A DNA stretch of 64,000 nucleotides from contig NZ_CP192260.1 in the NCBI RefSeq assembly GCF_050574275.1, positions 2,790,001 through 2,854,000 on the forward strand. Reading direction: 5' to 3'. This document shows positions 53,165-61,873 of the stretch, in pieces. Origin of the DNA: Virgibacillus_F flavescens. Lineage in GTDB: Bacteria; Bacillota; Bacilli; Bacillales; Amphibacillaceae. The first letter of the stretch is position 1. Each line of letters opens with the position of its first letter. Under the pieces are notes generated by a model. The model was not told the DNA's origin, made no database searches, and was given only the letters and a program-made list of their open reading frames with translations. A program made the position numbers and the translations under genes.

Positions 53165-54056
53165 GCTTGTCACCAATTTGGCTGGCCAGCTCCTGCTCAA
53201 CAACCAACTTAAGATAATCTAATAGCTCAATTTTTAAATCGCTTCGCTTTAAAGCAAATTCAATTGTCGTTTGAATGAAACCCATTTTGTCTCCCACGTC
53301 ATACCGAATACCTTCAAAATCATACGCATAGACTACTTCACGTTTATTCAATTCTGCGATTGCATCGGTTAGTTGGACTTCGCCCCCGGTCCCAGGCTTT
53401 TGATTCTCTAGGATATCAAAAATACCTGGTGTGAGAATATATCGTCCCAAAATGGCAAGATTAGAAGGTGCTTCTGTTAGTGAAGGTTTTTCTATGAGAC
53501 TATTCACATCGTATAACCGATTGGAAAGAAGTTTAGCATCGACTATACCGTATCTTTCTACCTCTTGTTCTCTCACTTGCTGAACACCTAAAATGGATGC
53601 TTGACACGTCTCAAATTGGTCAACCATTTGTTTCAGACAAGGTGTGGCGGCATCGACAATATCATCACCTAACAATACAGCAAATGGTTCATTTCCAATA
53701 AACTTGCGCGCACACCAAATTGCATGCCCCAGACCCCTTGGTTCTTTTTGACGAATGTAATGGATATCCACCATTTTGGATACCTTTTGAACTTCCTTCA
53801 GCAATTCATATTTGCTTTTCTCGAATAAATTTTGTTCGAGCTCAAACGAATGGTCGAAATGGTCTTCAATTGCTCGCTTACCTTTTCCTGTAACAATAAT
53901 GATATCTTCAATACCAGAAGCAATTGCTTCTTCCACGATGTATTGAATTGTTGGTTTATCAACAATTGGAAGCATTTCTTTCGGCATTGCTTTAGTCGCA
54001 GGCAGGAATCTTGTTCCGAGACCAGCTGCTGGAATTATCGCTTTTTTTACTCGCAT
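53157..54056 (-). CDS. galU: UTP-glucose-1-phosphate uridylyltransferase
   Basis: A 299-residue nucleotidyltransferase: KAIIPAAGLGTRFLPATKAM (nucleotide loop), PKEMLPIVDKPTIQYIVEEA, LLGDDIVDA and GTGGEVQLTDAI. It makes UDP-glucose from UTP and glucose-1-phosphate. B. subtilis keeps gtaB elsewhere; here a copy lies inside the eps operon between epsC and epsD, with galE downstream, so UDP-glucose and UDP-galactose supply is locus-encoded. Confidence 0.93.
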   Translation of the reverse strand: MRVKKAIIPAAGLGTRFLPATKAMPKEMLPIVDKPTIQYIVEEAIASGIEDIIIVTGKGKRAIEDHFDHSFELEQNLFEKSKYELLKEVQKVSKMVDIHYIRQKEPRGLGHAIWCARKFIGNEPFAVLLGDDIVDAATPCLKQMVDQFETCQASILGVQQVREQEVERYGIVDAKLLSNRLYDVNSLIEKPSLTEAPSNLAILGRYILTPGIFDILENQKPGTGGEVQLTDAIAELNKREVVYAYDFEGIRYDVGDKMGFIQTTIEFALKRSDLKIELLDYLKLVVEQELASQIGDKHD

Positions 54057-54071
54057 ACAACAACACCCCGT

Positions 54072-55904
54072 TTATATGGATACCGACATAATTTCCTTCG
54101 GCTTTGATGTCTCGTCTTTGTTAGCAAGGATAAGAATTTTTTCCTTCAATGTATTTCGATCTAAATTTTGATAAACAGTAATTATTTCGTCAATTTCCTC
54201 TAAGTACAGCCTTGCGGTTTTACCAACATATATTTTCGGATGAATCTGCTCATCGTGAATTTCATCTTCTTTTAATAATTCTTCAAAGAGCTTTTCACCC
54301 GGTCTTATTCCTGTGAACTCGATTCCAATATCTTCGAATGAATTACCAGATAACTTTATCAGATTTTTGGCTAGGTCTACTATCTTTACAGGGTCGCCCA
54401 TATCCAGTACAAATACCTCTCCGCCATTTGCTAAAGCACCAGCCTGGATGACAAGCCTTGACGCTTCAGGTATGGTCATAAAGTAACGAACCATATCTGG
54501 GTGAGTTACAGTAATTGGCCCACCTTTTTCTATCTGCTTTTTGAACAATGGAATAACACTGCCCCTGCTGCCTAAGACATTGCCAAATCTGACGGCAACA
54601 AACTTAGTTTTACTTGTTTGATTAACTCCTTGCACAATCATTTCTGCAATTTTCTTGGAAGCTCCCATGACACTGGTCGGATTAACAGCTTTATCTGTTG
54701 AAACCATTACAAATGTCTTTACGTTGGTCCAATCAGCTGCTTTAGCAACGTTTAGAGTGCCTATAATATTATTTTTGACCGCTTCCTCAGGATTTCTTTC
54801 CATTAATGGAACATGTTTATGTGCTGCAGCATGATAAACCACCTCAGGTCTATAGCTTTCCATTATCTCCATCATTTTATTTGCATCTTGAATATCAGCA
54901 ATTTCGGTTATAAATTCAATTCCGCTGTCCCTGTAACTTTCCCTTAACTCGAGTTCAATTGAATATATACTATTTTCTCCGTGTCCTAATAAAACAAGCG
55001 TTTTAGGCTTAAATTTCGCGAGTTGCCGAGAAACCTCTGAACCGATTGATCCCCCTGCACCGGTTACCAAAACCACATTGTTCGTGATATCAGATGAGAT
55101 ACTATTTATATCCAGTTCCACCGGATCCCTTCCCAGGAGATCGTCTACTTGAACGTCACGAAATTGATTAACAGAAACCTTTCCTGTTACCAGGTCTTCC
55201 AGAAGTGGTAAAATCATTGTTTTTGCTGAGGTCTTTGCACATTCCTGGAAAATCGTATTTAGTTCTTTTTTACTTAATGAAGGTATTGCTATAATAATAT
55301 TATCTATTTCCAGACTGGAGACCGCATCAGCGATACTGTTAATACCACCAATCACCGGTATACCCAGAATATCCAAATGATGTTTTCTCTTATTATCATC
55401 TATAAAAGCTACTGGCCTCAGCTTGCTTTCGTTATCTTTTAATAACTGCCTTGTAACCATTGTCCCTGCAGATCCTGCACCTATAATTAATGTTCGATTT
55501 TTGGTGTCTGATTTATTTATGACTGTATCACGATATAGCCTCCAAACGAATCTCGATCCCCCAATAAACAAGAGATGAAGCGTCCACGTAACAGCAAGTA
55601 ATCGTAAAAATGTTTCCTGAACGACCACTTGCTGAATAGCTATTGCAGACAATATAGAATAGGATACTACTTTTAAAATAATTATTAGTTCGCCAATGCT
55701 TGCATACTCCCATGCCTTTTTATAAAGTTTTAATCTGAATGAAAAATACTGATGTGTTAGTAAGATTGTTACTGCACTGATAACAATTGGGAATGAAAAA
55801 ATTTTAGTAGTTGCATTAACTAAAAACCCACTAATGAAAATTGCGGTCAGGATGATAAAGGAATCGAGTATAATGAAGATCGACAACCTCTGCTGGTAAG
55901 TCAT
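54072..55904 (-). CDS. epsC: EpsC-like UDP-sugar 4,6-dehydratase (CapD/FlaA1 family)
   Basis: A 610-residue protein. Four membrane helices lie in residues 10-110. A first Rossmann domain (IIGAGSAGTMVTRQL) and a second catalytic SDR domain (VTGAGGSIGSEVSRQLAKF) follow. The active-site region VSTDKAVNPTSVMGASKK shows the TDK and Met-x3-Lys form of this dehydratase family in place of YxxxK. It converts UDP-GlcNAc to the 4-keto-6-deoxy sugar used by EpsN and EpsM. A long structured leader separates it from epsB. Confidence 0.93.
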   Translation of the reverse strand: MTYQQRLSIFIILDSFIILTAIFISGFLVNATTKIFSFPIVISAVTILLTHQYFSFRLKLYKKAWEYASIGELIIILKVVSYSILSAIAIQQVVVQETFLRLLAVTWTLHLLFIGGSRFVWRLYRDTVINKSDTKNRTLIIGAGSAGTMVTRQLLKDNESKLRPVAFIDDNKRKHHLDILGIPVIGGINSIADAVSSLEIDNIIIAIPSLSKKELNTIFQECAKTSAKTMILPLLEDLVTGKVSVNQFRDVQVDDLLGRDPVELDINSISSDITNNVVLVTGAGGSIGSEVSRQLAKFKPKTLVLLGHGENSIYSIELELRESYRDSGIEFITEIADIQDANKMMEIMESYRPEVVYHAAAHKHVPLMERNPEEAVKNNIIGTLNVAKAADWTNVKTFVMVSTDKAVNPTSVMGASKKIAEMIVQGVNQTSKTKFVAVRFGNVLGSRGSVIPLFKKQIEKGGPITVTHPDMVRYFMTIPEASRLVIQAGALANGGEVFVLDMGDPVKIVDLAKNLIKLSGNSFEDIGIEFTGIRPGEKLFEELLKEDEIHDEQIHPKIYVGKTARLYLEEIDEIITVYQNLDRNTLKEKILILANKDETSKPKEIMSVSI

Positions 55905-56296
55905 GAGTAACCTCCTTCTTTTCTATAAAGAATAAAGTTCTTATGTATAGGCTCTTTAAGAAGAACCCATAGATAAGAACTCTATATATGTATTAGAAAA
56001 ACTCGGCATTAATAGCGAATGCCGAAGTTTTACTTGTACCGGCATTTGCTCTAAACTTTTATACTTTCCTTATGTATAAAAATATGGGCATTCAACCCAC
56101 CCTCACATCACACTATCGACAACGAATGCGTCTAAGGTTCCATTTTCAGAAACCCACAGCATGACCGAGTGCCTTCATTGATAAAGGTTAGAAGACATCA
56201 CCATAACGGATTAAGTAATTTAGCCGGAAAAATAAATATATGATAAAACGCACAATGTATTCTTAATAAAGAACTATTCGTTTAAAAAAATTTACC
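55905..56296 (-). ncRNA. epsB-epsC leader with EAR (epsC RNA)-like structure, candidate
   Basis: A 392-nt non-coding gap lies at the epsB/epsC position where Bacillales carry the EAR processive-antitermination RNA. On the minus strand it holds GC-rich conserved-looking stretches (GGCACTCGGTC near 56170, GGGTGGGTTGAATGCCC near 56090-56105). There is also a hairpin with T run (AATGCCGAG arm, 56000-56029) that looks like an intrinsic terminator. A long inverted repeat AGTTCTTAT ... ATAAGAACT spans 55936-55980. A palindrome ATTCTTAATAAAGAAC lies at 56259-56274. Identity as EAR is from position and general look; I could not align it. Confidence 0.55.
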
Positions 56297-56956
56297 TTAC
56301 TTTTCATTAATAATTGCTCCTACCAGTCTCGCGTGTGCAAGCTCGAGAACACGTCTGGATTCTATTGTTTTTTCAATGTCTGTTTTTCCGCGATTTACAA
56401 CCAGTACTACGCCATCACATTGATTAGCTAACACTCTGGTTTCTGTTGATTCTAATACAGATGGTGAATCGATAAGTACAATATCATACAATTCAGAAAT
56501 GGTACGAAGTAAATTTGTCATTTGTTCATTCCCCAGCAGCTCAGCCGGATTAAATAAAGTCGCTCCACTTGTTAGTATTTCGAGTTTTCCGATTCCGGTT
56601 CGCTGGATAGCATTTTCAAGTTTTGCTTTTCCTGTTAGGATACTGGTTAGACCAAGCTCATTCGGTATTCTGAATATCTCGTGAATTACTGGCTCACGTA
56701 CATTCGCATCAATTAAAAGTACTTTCTCTTTCTGCTGTGCCATTGAGACAGCAAGATTAGCAGTTGTAATCGATTTTCCTTCGCCTTCGCTTGGAGAAGT
56801 AATAATGAATAATCGATTGTTTCTCTTTTCGGTCAGGAATTTAATATTTGTCCGTATGGCTCTAAATTGATCGGAAACAAGTGAGTCAGGATTGGAATAG
56901 GTAATCAAGTTTCCTTTTTTGACACTGTCACTCCGCCTTTTTCTTTTTAATATCAA
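56297..56956 (-). CDS. epsB: EpsB-like bacterial tyrosine kinase (CpsD/CapB family)
   Basis: A 219-residue P-loop ATPase: ITSPSEGEGKSITTANLAVS (Walker A), VLLIDANVREP (Walker A') and IVLIDSPSV (Walker B). I use the TTG start at 56956 (MILKRKRRSD), 8 nt after GGAG; the frame opens at 57004 inside epsA. The protein stops at VGAIINEK and lacks the usual C-terminal Tyr cluster for autophosphorylation. It overlaps epsA by 29 nt. It works with EpsA to control chain length and EPS export. Confidence 0.92.
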   Translation of the reverse strand: MILKRKRRSDSVKKGNLITYSNPDSLVSDQFRAIRTNIKFLTEKRNNRLFIITSPSEGEGKSITTANLAVSMAQQKEKVLLIDANVREPVIHEIFRIPNELGLTSILTGKAKLENAIQRTGIGKLEILTSGATLFNPAELLGNEQMTNLLRTISELYDIVLIDSPSVLESTETRVLANQCDGVVLVVNRGKTDIEKTIESRRVLELAHARLVGAIINEK

Positions 56957-57677
56957 CTGGATCACTCCTTGATTCCGCAACAGGCATTTGTATTTTTTGA
57001 CCAATTACCTTTTTCTTGTTCATGTTTGAAATAACTCCTATTACCGGTACTCCCAAAATTCCTTCCAGTTCACGTTCTCGTTTAACTGTACCGTCCAGTG
57101 AATCCAATAAAAATATTAATCCGATACCCGCTATCACTCCAAACACTAGTGCAATAATAGTTGTTTTATTCTGCGTTTCATTTATAGGTACAGGGTTTTC
57201 TTTTGCCCCTGACAATAGCTGTACATCATTAAAGTTTAGTATTTTAGCAATCTCACTTTTAAACACTTCTGCTGTCGAATTTGCAATATCTACTGCCAAC
57301 TCCGGATCCTGATCAGTCACGGAAATTTTAACTACCCTGGAGTCATCGATTACTTCGACAACAATTCCTGCTGCAATTGACTCTGCAGAACGAGGTATTT
57401 GCAACTTCTCTTTCACCCCTTCCATAATAATTGGGTCTTTAATCATAACCATAAGCGTTTTCATATCTCCGCTTTCTGACCCAATTATTATTCTTGTAGA
57501 TGTCTGGTACAGTAGAGTATTGTTATAATGACTGTAGAAATACCCAGCGGCAGTTGTAATAATTGTAATTAAGACTACGATCCACAGCCGCTTTTTAATC
57601 AGTGAGTAATATTCTTTTAAATTAATTTCGCTTTCTTTGATATTTCCTATGAAACTGTCCTGTTTTACTCTGCTCAT
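56928..57677 (-). CDS. epsA: EpsA-like chain-length/kinase modulator (Wzz/CapA family)
   Basis: A 249-residue membrane protein. Start ATG 57677 (MSRVKQDSF), 5 nt after AAGGAGG. First membrane helix at LWIVVLITIITTAAGYFYS, extracellular loop with QIPRSAES-like Wzz features and PVPINETQNKTT proline region, second helix at IIALVFGVIAGIGLIFLL. It activates EpsB. First gene of the eps operon, with a leader of about 120 nt containing SinR-type sites. Confidence 0.92.
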   Translation of the reverse strand: MSRVKQDSFIGNIKESEINLKEYYSLIKKRLWIVVLITIITTAAGYFYSHYNNTLLYQTSTRIIIGSESGDMKTLMVMIKDPIIMEGVKEKLQIPRSAESIAAGIVVEVIDDSRVVKISVTDQDPELAVDIANSTAEVFKSEIAKILNFNDVQLLSGAKENPVPINETQNKTTIIALVFGVIAGIGLIFLLDSLDGTVKRERELEGILGVPVIGVISNMNKKKVIGQKIQMPVAESRSDPVDIKKKKAE

Positions 57678-57701
57678 TTTTTCCTCCTTAACCATGACGT
57701 C

Positions 57702-57836
57702 ATTCTATATAACGAACGATAAGTCCAAAAAAATATACTTCAATTAGATTTTAATTAATATACTTTAGATATAATACTAATTTCCTATACTTGTTCTATT
57801 AAGACTCATTATAGTTCTTTATAAAGAACATGTCAA
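57702..57836 (-). promoter_or_regulatory. eps operon promoter with SinR-type palindrome filling the spacer
   Basis: On the minus strand TTGACA (57836-57831) and TATAAT (57813-57808) are perfect sigma-A hexamers with a 17-nt spacer. That spacer is T plus GTTCTTTATAAAGAAC (57829-57814), a perfect 16-bp palindrome of two SinR half-sites. A second site, ATTCTATATAACGAAC, lies in the leader at 57702-57717. A bound repressor would block polymerase completely. The TGA stop of the upstream acyltransferase gene lies inside the -35. Confidence 0.88.
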
Positions 57837-58429
57837 ACATTAATTTTAACTTTATTGAAATGGTTCTTTCCTAAATACTTTTGTACAATTTCCTCGTTTT
57901 CCAGGATATTCTGGATATTAATTACCGCAGGAATTAGCTCTGTTGCTGGACCAACAATTGCATCGCCCATCTGAATTATGTTAGACCCAAACATAATTTT
58001 TATCATTCTAAAAAACTTCTTTTCTATTAATCCCAGATAGTACTTGGTCTCATTCGAAGTAGAGTGGTTATATAAAATCTGGAAAAATATCTGGAAATAA
58101 CCCTGACGTTGATAATCCCTATGAATACAGAGTTTGTCTATTTCCCAAGTTCGATTTATATTTTGGTTAATTTCCGGATATGCTGAGAATGCAAACTTTC
58201 CAGGTCCTTCTACAGTACAGTTTTTATTTCCTGGATCATAAGGTATAAACTCAATCGTACCAATAACTTTTTTTCTTTTAAGAAAGATTCCATTTGTATA
58301 AAATAGTAAATTATATCTGCTTCCATTTTCTGAATATGCGTCATTATACCATCTGTACTCCTTACAAAAATACTCCCATGTCGCTTCAAATTTTTTCTGT
58401 TGATGCGCTGTTTTAACTAATTCATACAT
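57833..58429 (-). CDS. GNAT-like (FeeM-type) acyltransferase
   Basis: A 198-residue protein. The middle shows a GNAT-like acyl-CoA site: IDKLCIHRDYQRQGYFQIFF (beta-strand followed by the Q/RxxGx pyrophosphate loop). The N-terminal half (ATWEYFCKEYRWYNDAYSEN) resembles N-acyl amino acid synthase-type enzymes. Start ATG 58429 follows GGAGGAATTTTC; the frame opens at 58501 without a ribosome binding site. It lies 94 bp downstream of the orphan precursor on the same strand and ends inside the eps promoter. It could acylate the peptide, a sugar or a signal molecule; context favours the peptide but does not prove it. Confidence 0.7.
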   Translation of the reverse strand: MYELVKTAHQQKKFEATWEYFCKEYRWYNDAYSENGSRYNLLFYTNGIFLKRKKVIGTIEFIPYDPGNKNCTVEGPGKFAFSAYPEINQNINRTWEIDKLCIHRDYQRQGYFQIFFQILYNHSTSNETKYYLGLIEKKFFRMIKIMFGSNIIQMGDAIVGPATELIPAVINIQNILENEEIVQKYLGKNHFNKVKINV

Positions 58430-58523
58430 GAAAATTCCTCCATATAAAACAAATAAGTTAATGGATAAAGCCCCTATACGTTTAAGTGTATAAAGGCACA
58501 ATAAAATAAATATTAATTTCGAG

Positions 58524-58661
58524 TTAACTGTCCCCTAATACTTCTTCATCATGACCACAATCGTTGTCATGATGATGCGGATCCGGCGGCCAATTATGAA
58601 ACTTGGCTGTCAGGCTGACATCCAGCGTCTCCAGCACTGGCGCTCTCCATTTTTTTTTCAT
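58524..58661 (-). CDS. Orphan lasso-like precursor peptide, 45 aa
   Basis: MKKKWRAPVLETLDVSLTAK is nearly the same leader as the lasso precursor at 33772: MKK.W..P.LE.LD(I/V)SLT, with Thr at position 18 in both. The core would begin at Lys20 (KFHNWPPD) with Asp27 at core position 8, suitable for ring closure. A His-rich segment with one Cys follows (PHHHDNDCGHDEE), and the C-terminus is VLGDS, ending in Ser like PadeK substrates. Lys as core residue 1 is unusual for lasso peptides. AAAGGTGG precedes the ATG. No lasso enzymes are adjacent; those at 31.9-35.9 kb could act in trans. Confidence 0.8.
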   Translation of the reverse strand: MKKKWRAPVLETLDVSLTAKFHNWPPDPHHHDNDCGHDEEVLGDS

Positions 58662-58677
58662 TAATTCACCACCTTTC

Positions 58678-58730
58678 GTTCTTTATAAGGAACATATTTA
58701 TATAGTAATGTGCTTTTTAAAATTTGTCAA
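58678..58730 (-). promoter_or_regulatory. Promoter and SinR-type operator of the orphan precursor
   Basis: On the minus strand TTGACA (58730-58725), a 17-nt spacer and TACTAT (58707-58702) form a sigma-A promoter. GTTCTTTATAAGGAAC at 58678-58693 lies just downstream of the expected start point, a classic repression position. Confidence 0.78.
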
Positions 58731-58759
58731 TATTTCTTTAACGCTCAAATGAATCTAGT

Positions 58760-58801
58760 GAAAAATAAAAAGAGCCTTACAGATATTTCATCTGTAAAGC
58801 C
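58760..58801 (-). terminator. Terminator of the DEAD-box helicase gene
   Basis: On the minus strand GCTTTACAGAT (58800-58790) pairs with ATCTGTAAGGC (58784-58774), followed by CTCTTTTTATTTTT. It separates the helicase from the orphan peptide promoter. Confidence 0.85.
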
Positions 58802-58813
58802 CCGCTCATCTTA

Positions 58814-59962
58814 TTATTTTGGTGCAGTTAATTCGCCTTTGTATAAAATAGTTTCATTCAGTTCTACGTTAAATGTATCCGTAAACCTGCGAAGCTGTTT
58901 TAATTCATGCTGTTCTATTAAAGATATCACTGTACCACCTTCAGAACCCAATCTTCCAGTCCGACCTGCTCGATGTGTGTATTGTGTCAAATCTTTTGGT
59001 AAATCCACATTTACAACGTAGGTTAAATCATCAATATCCAGCCCTCGAGCAGCTAAATCTGTTGCAAGCAGTAAAGCGTTTTCCGTCGACCGAAAAGCTT
59101 TTAACGCTTTTTCTCGCTGTTCTTTACGCGTATCACTATGCAGAACACCAACTGTTAATCCTTTGTATTTTATTTTCTCTGCTAGAACTGAGAGATTTCC
59201 AATATCCCTCATAAATGCTAGTACCTTTGAATTTGGGATGTTCGTGATTTTGTAAAGCATGTCCATTTTTTGGCGAGATTCACAAATTAAATAAATGTGA
59301 TTTACCTTTGGTTTATTTGTTTCTGATTCCTTGACTCGTACAATTTCCGGTTCATGCATGTATGGTATTGCTACCTTTTGCATTTCCTCAGGCAGCGTTG
59401 CAGAGAATAACAACAACTGACGATCCTTGAGTGTGCTTTTGACGATATTTTCAATTGTATTTAAGTGCTCAGGAACGATAAGCTGATCAGCTTCGTCAAG
59501 AACAAGCGTTTGAACTTCATGCATTTTTATTTTCTTTTTAGTAATTAATTCATGTACTCGCCCAGGAGTTCCTGCTACAATCTGTGGCTTCTTTTTTAAT
59601 TTTTCAATTTGACGCGTAATATTTGCCCCGCCAATTAATGAAGCAGTCTTTATCCCGCTGCCCTTTGTCCAATTTTGAATTTCCTTATGAATTTGCATTA
59701 CCAGTTCATGACTGGAAGCAAGAATTATGACCTGAATCTGTTTTTTTAATGGATCAATTTTTTGAAGAAGCGGCAGTAAATATGCAAGCGTCTTACCGCT
59801 TCCAGTTGGTGCTTCAGCAATAATATCCTTGCCGTTTGAAATAATCTTTTCTGTCTGTATCTGAATAGCCGTTGGTTCCTCAAAGCCGGATGCTGCCCAG
59901 GCTTCCTTTATAAAAGGCTTTGTCTCTTCGTCTGGAAAATTATATTCATTATTCGTAACCAT
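58814..59962 (-). CDS. yfmL: DEAD-box RNA helicase (YfmL-like)
   Basis: A 382-residue SF2 helicase without C-terminal extension: Q-motif region GFEEPTAIQIQ, AEAPTGSGKT, TPGRV, VLDEADQL, FSATLP, and in domain 2 ATDLAARGLD and HRAGRTGR. All motifs are intact. The length and order match YfmL, a short helicase tied to ribosome assembly and growth in the cold. Unrelated in function to the eps locus downstream. Confidence 0.88.
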   Translation of the reverse strand: MVTNNEYNFPDEETKPFIKEAWAASGFEEPTAIQIQTEKIISNGKDIIAEAPTGSGKTLAYLLPLLQKIDPLKKQIQVIILASSHELVMQIHKEIQNWTKGSGIKTASLIGGANITRQIEKLKKKPQIVAGTPGRVHELITKKKIKMHEVQTLVLDEADQLIVPEHLNTIENIVKSTLKDRQLLLFSATLPEEMQKVAIPYMHEPEIVRVKESETNKPKVNHIYLICESRQKMDMLYKITNIPNSKVLAFMRDIGNLSVLAEKIKYKGLTVGVLHSDTRKEQREKALKAFRSTENALLLATDLAARGLDIDDLTYVVNVDLPKDLTQYTHRAGRTGRLGSEGGTVISLIEQHELKQLRRFTDTFNVELNETILYKGELTAPK

Positions 59963-60078
59963 AATTAATTAAAACCCTCTCTATTTCTAAATCTACCCTT
60001 ATTATAACCTTTTTTCGAACAGGCAAGAAGTTAAATTCGTATATTCGTACAAAATTGCAGGAAATACCAGGTCAAAAC

Positions 60079-61563
60079 TTAATCAATTCTGGCATTCACT
60101 TCATAAGCAGCACGGACACCAGACTCTATCCCGCCTTCGACCCACCCATGTAACGAAGAAGTATGCTCCCCGGCAAAGTGTACTCTTCCTTCTGGCAGAT
60201 AAATAGCATCACCCAAATCAGATGATTGATAAGGTGCAAATAAGGTGAAACAGCCTGCTGAAAATTGATTCTGACTCCAACTAAATGTTGCACTGTTTAA
60301 GTATTCCCTGTACACTTGCTCTCCATAAATCTTATACAACCCTTCCAATACTTCCCGTATACGGGCCTTCTCAGGAAGACTGCCCCATAGCACCGCATTA
60401 TTGCCCCAGCTATAACTCGCGAGCATTACGGCTGGTCCTTCCTTATCTAGTGAATGACTGGGGTTGTAAGTAAACCGTAAAGGAGAATCGGTTACGATAT
60501 TGCCAATCCCTGCCTCTTCCCAGAACTTAGATCTAAATTCTATTCCAACTTTAACAGAAGAAATTAAATTCAGTTCGTTGATTGCCGTTCTTTTTTTGTA
60601 CGAGAAAGAATTAAATGGATATACATCAATAAATTGAAAAACCGTATACGGTACTGTAACAATTACAAAATCACTATCGTACGAATGAGCATGACCGTTT
60701 GTTAAATCTATTGCTTCCACAGTTACTCCATTTGGTCTTTGATAAATACGATTTACCTTTTGATTAAAGACTATACAATCAGATAACTGTGGTAAAAAAG
60801 CTTTGGGAAGCTGATCATTTCCTCCCGTAATTTCATAAAAGGTTAGTTCTTCATTAAATATAGTACCGACAATATCAAGTATTATATCCACAAAAGCATA
60901 TTCAGGAAACCCTTCAATTCCAAGCACAACTTTAATCATTCGAATGGCATTTGCTGACAAACTATTGCCTAATGGGTTGTTACGTAAAAAATCCTCAAAC
61001 GAATATCTATCAAATATTATTCGCAGTCGTTCCTGTTCTTCCGGTTTACTATTGTTATAAAGTGTTAAAAATGGCTGGACTGCCGATAACAGCAGTTCCT
61101 TCGCAGTTTTACCCTGCTCTTCCGGAGGCAATGGAAATTGCAATACACCTGGATTATGTTCATAATAGGAAGCAGTAGTAATTATTCCATTAACGAAGAG
61201 GAGGTCATTTTCTGTGGTATTTAAAAAAGGATTTGTAGGGAGGTTAAATTTTTTAATGTATTCCTTTATTAATTCATGTGTGTCTGGAAACCGCATCGCC
61301 CCCATGTCTATATAATTCCCAGGAGTAAACGGTTCACGAACGGTATAAATTCGACCCCCTACTCGATTATTCCCTTCCAAAATAGAAACATGGTGTCCAG
61401 CATCCTGAAGTAAAGAAGCTGCTACCAATCCCGCAATGCCCGCCCCAACCACAGTTATTTTTTTGACGTCTGCAGTCTTTGGCAAACCGTACTTTATTAT
61501 AGAAATCATATCATAGGGATATGTCAGATTCTTATACTCTTTAATTTTTTCATTCATTTCCAT
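60079..61563 (-). CDS. Flavin-containing monoamine/L-amino-acid oxidase
   Basis: A 494-residue FAD enzyme. The N-terminal FAD loop is VVGAGIAGLVAASLLQDAG, then EGNNRVGGRI; the C-terminal flavin segment is VHFAGEHTSSLHGWVEGGIE. It resembles Bacillus amine/L-amino-acid oxidases that release H2O2 and ammonia. Start: ATG 61563 (MEMNEKIKEY), 12 nt after GGAGG; the open frame reaches 61656. No signal peptide is visible. Confidence 0.87.
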   Translation of the reverse strand: MEMNEKIKEYKNLTYPYDMISIIKYGLPKTADVKKITVVGAGIAGLVAASLLQDAGHHVSILEGNNRVGGRIYTVREPFTPGNYIDMGAMRFPDTHELIKEYIKKFNLPTNPFLNTTENDLLFVNGIITTASYYEHNPGVLQFPLPPEEQGKTAKELLLSAVQPFLTLYNNSKPEEQERLRIIFDRYSFEDFLRNNPLGNSLSANAIRMIKVVLGIEGFPEYAFVDIILDIVGTIFNEELTFYEITGGNDQLPKAFLPQLSDCIVFNQKVNRIYQRPNGVTVEAIDLTNGHAHSYDSDFVIVTVPYTVFQFIDVYPFNSFSYKKRTAINELNLISSVKVGIEFRSKFWEEAGIGNIVTDSPLRFTYNPSHSLDKEGPAVMLASYSWGNNAVLWGSLPEKARIREVLEGLYKIYGEQVYREYLNSATFSWSQNQFSAGCFTLFAPYQSSDLGDAIYLPEGRVHFAGEHTSSLHGWVEGGIESGVRAAYEVNARID

Positions 61564-61707
61564 ACTTAACGCCCACCTCCTTCTTTCATAATATGTGTGA
61601 AATAATTTTACTATGCGATGATTACGAGACAAATTCATCCAATTACCCATTGACACTTCCTGTAGAAGTTGTCATACTAACTAAGAAAAGTTCATACGGA
61701 TACCTTT

Positions 61708-61842
61708 AATTCAGTCCTGTGAGACTGGCAAGGTGAAACAGATAGAGATCTGTTTTCAGATAAAAGTTCAGTTGAAATCGATTCAGTCAACTATTTATTT
61801 GTACACAAACACCTTACCAGTTTATGGCAAGGTGTTTTTTGA
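61708..61842 (+). promoter_or_regulatory. PyrR-binding leader and attenuator of the uracil permease gene
   Basis: TCAGTCCTGTGAGACTGGCA at 61711-61730, followed by AGG, is the PyrR anti-antiterminator loop known from Bacillus pyr leaders. A terminator follows: ACACCTTACC (61809-61818) pairs with GGCAAGGTGT (61826-61835), then a T run to 61840. With UMP/UTP high, PyrR binds and transcription stops before the permease. Confidence 0.92.
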
Positions 61843-61873
61843 TTTTATTAGCTACTATCAGAGGAGGATACAT

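Noticed and set aside
61733..61873. N-terminal extension of the uracil permease
   Set aside because: The extension is the PyrR attenuator read as protein; the ATG at 61874 has a strong ribosome binding site.
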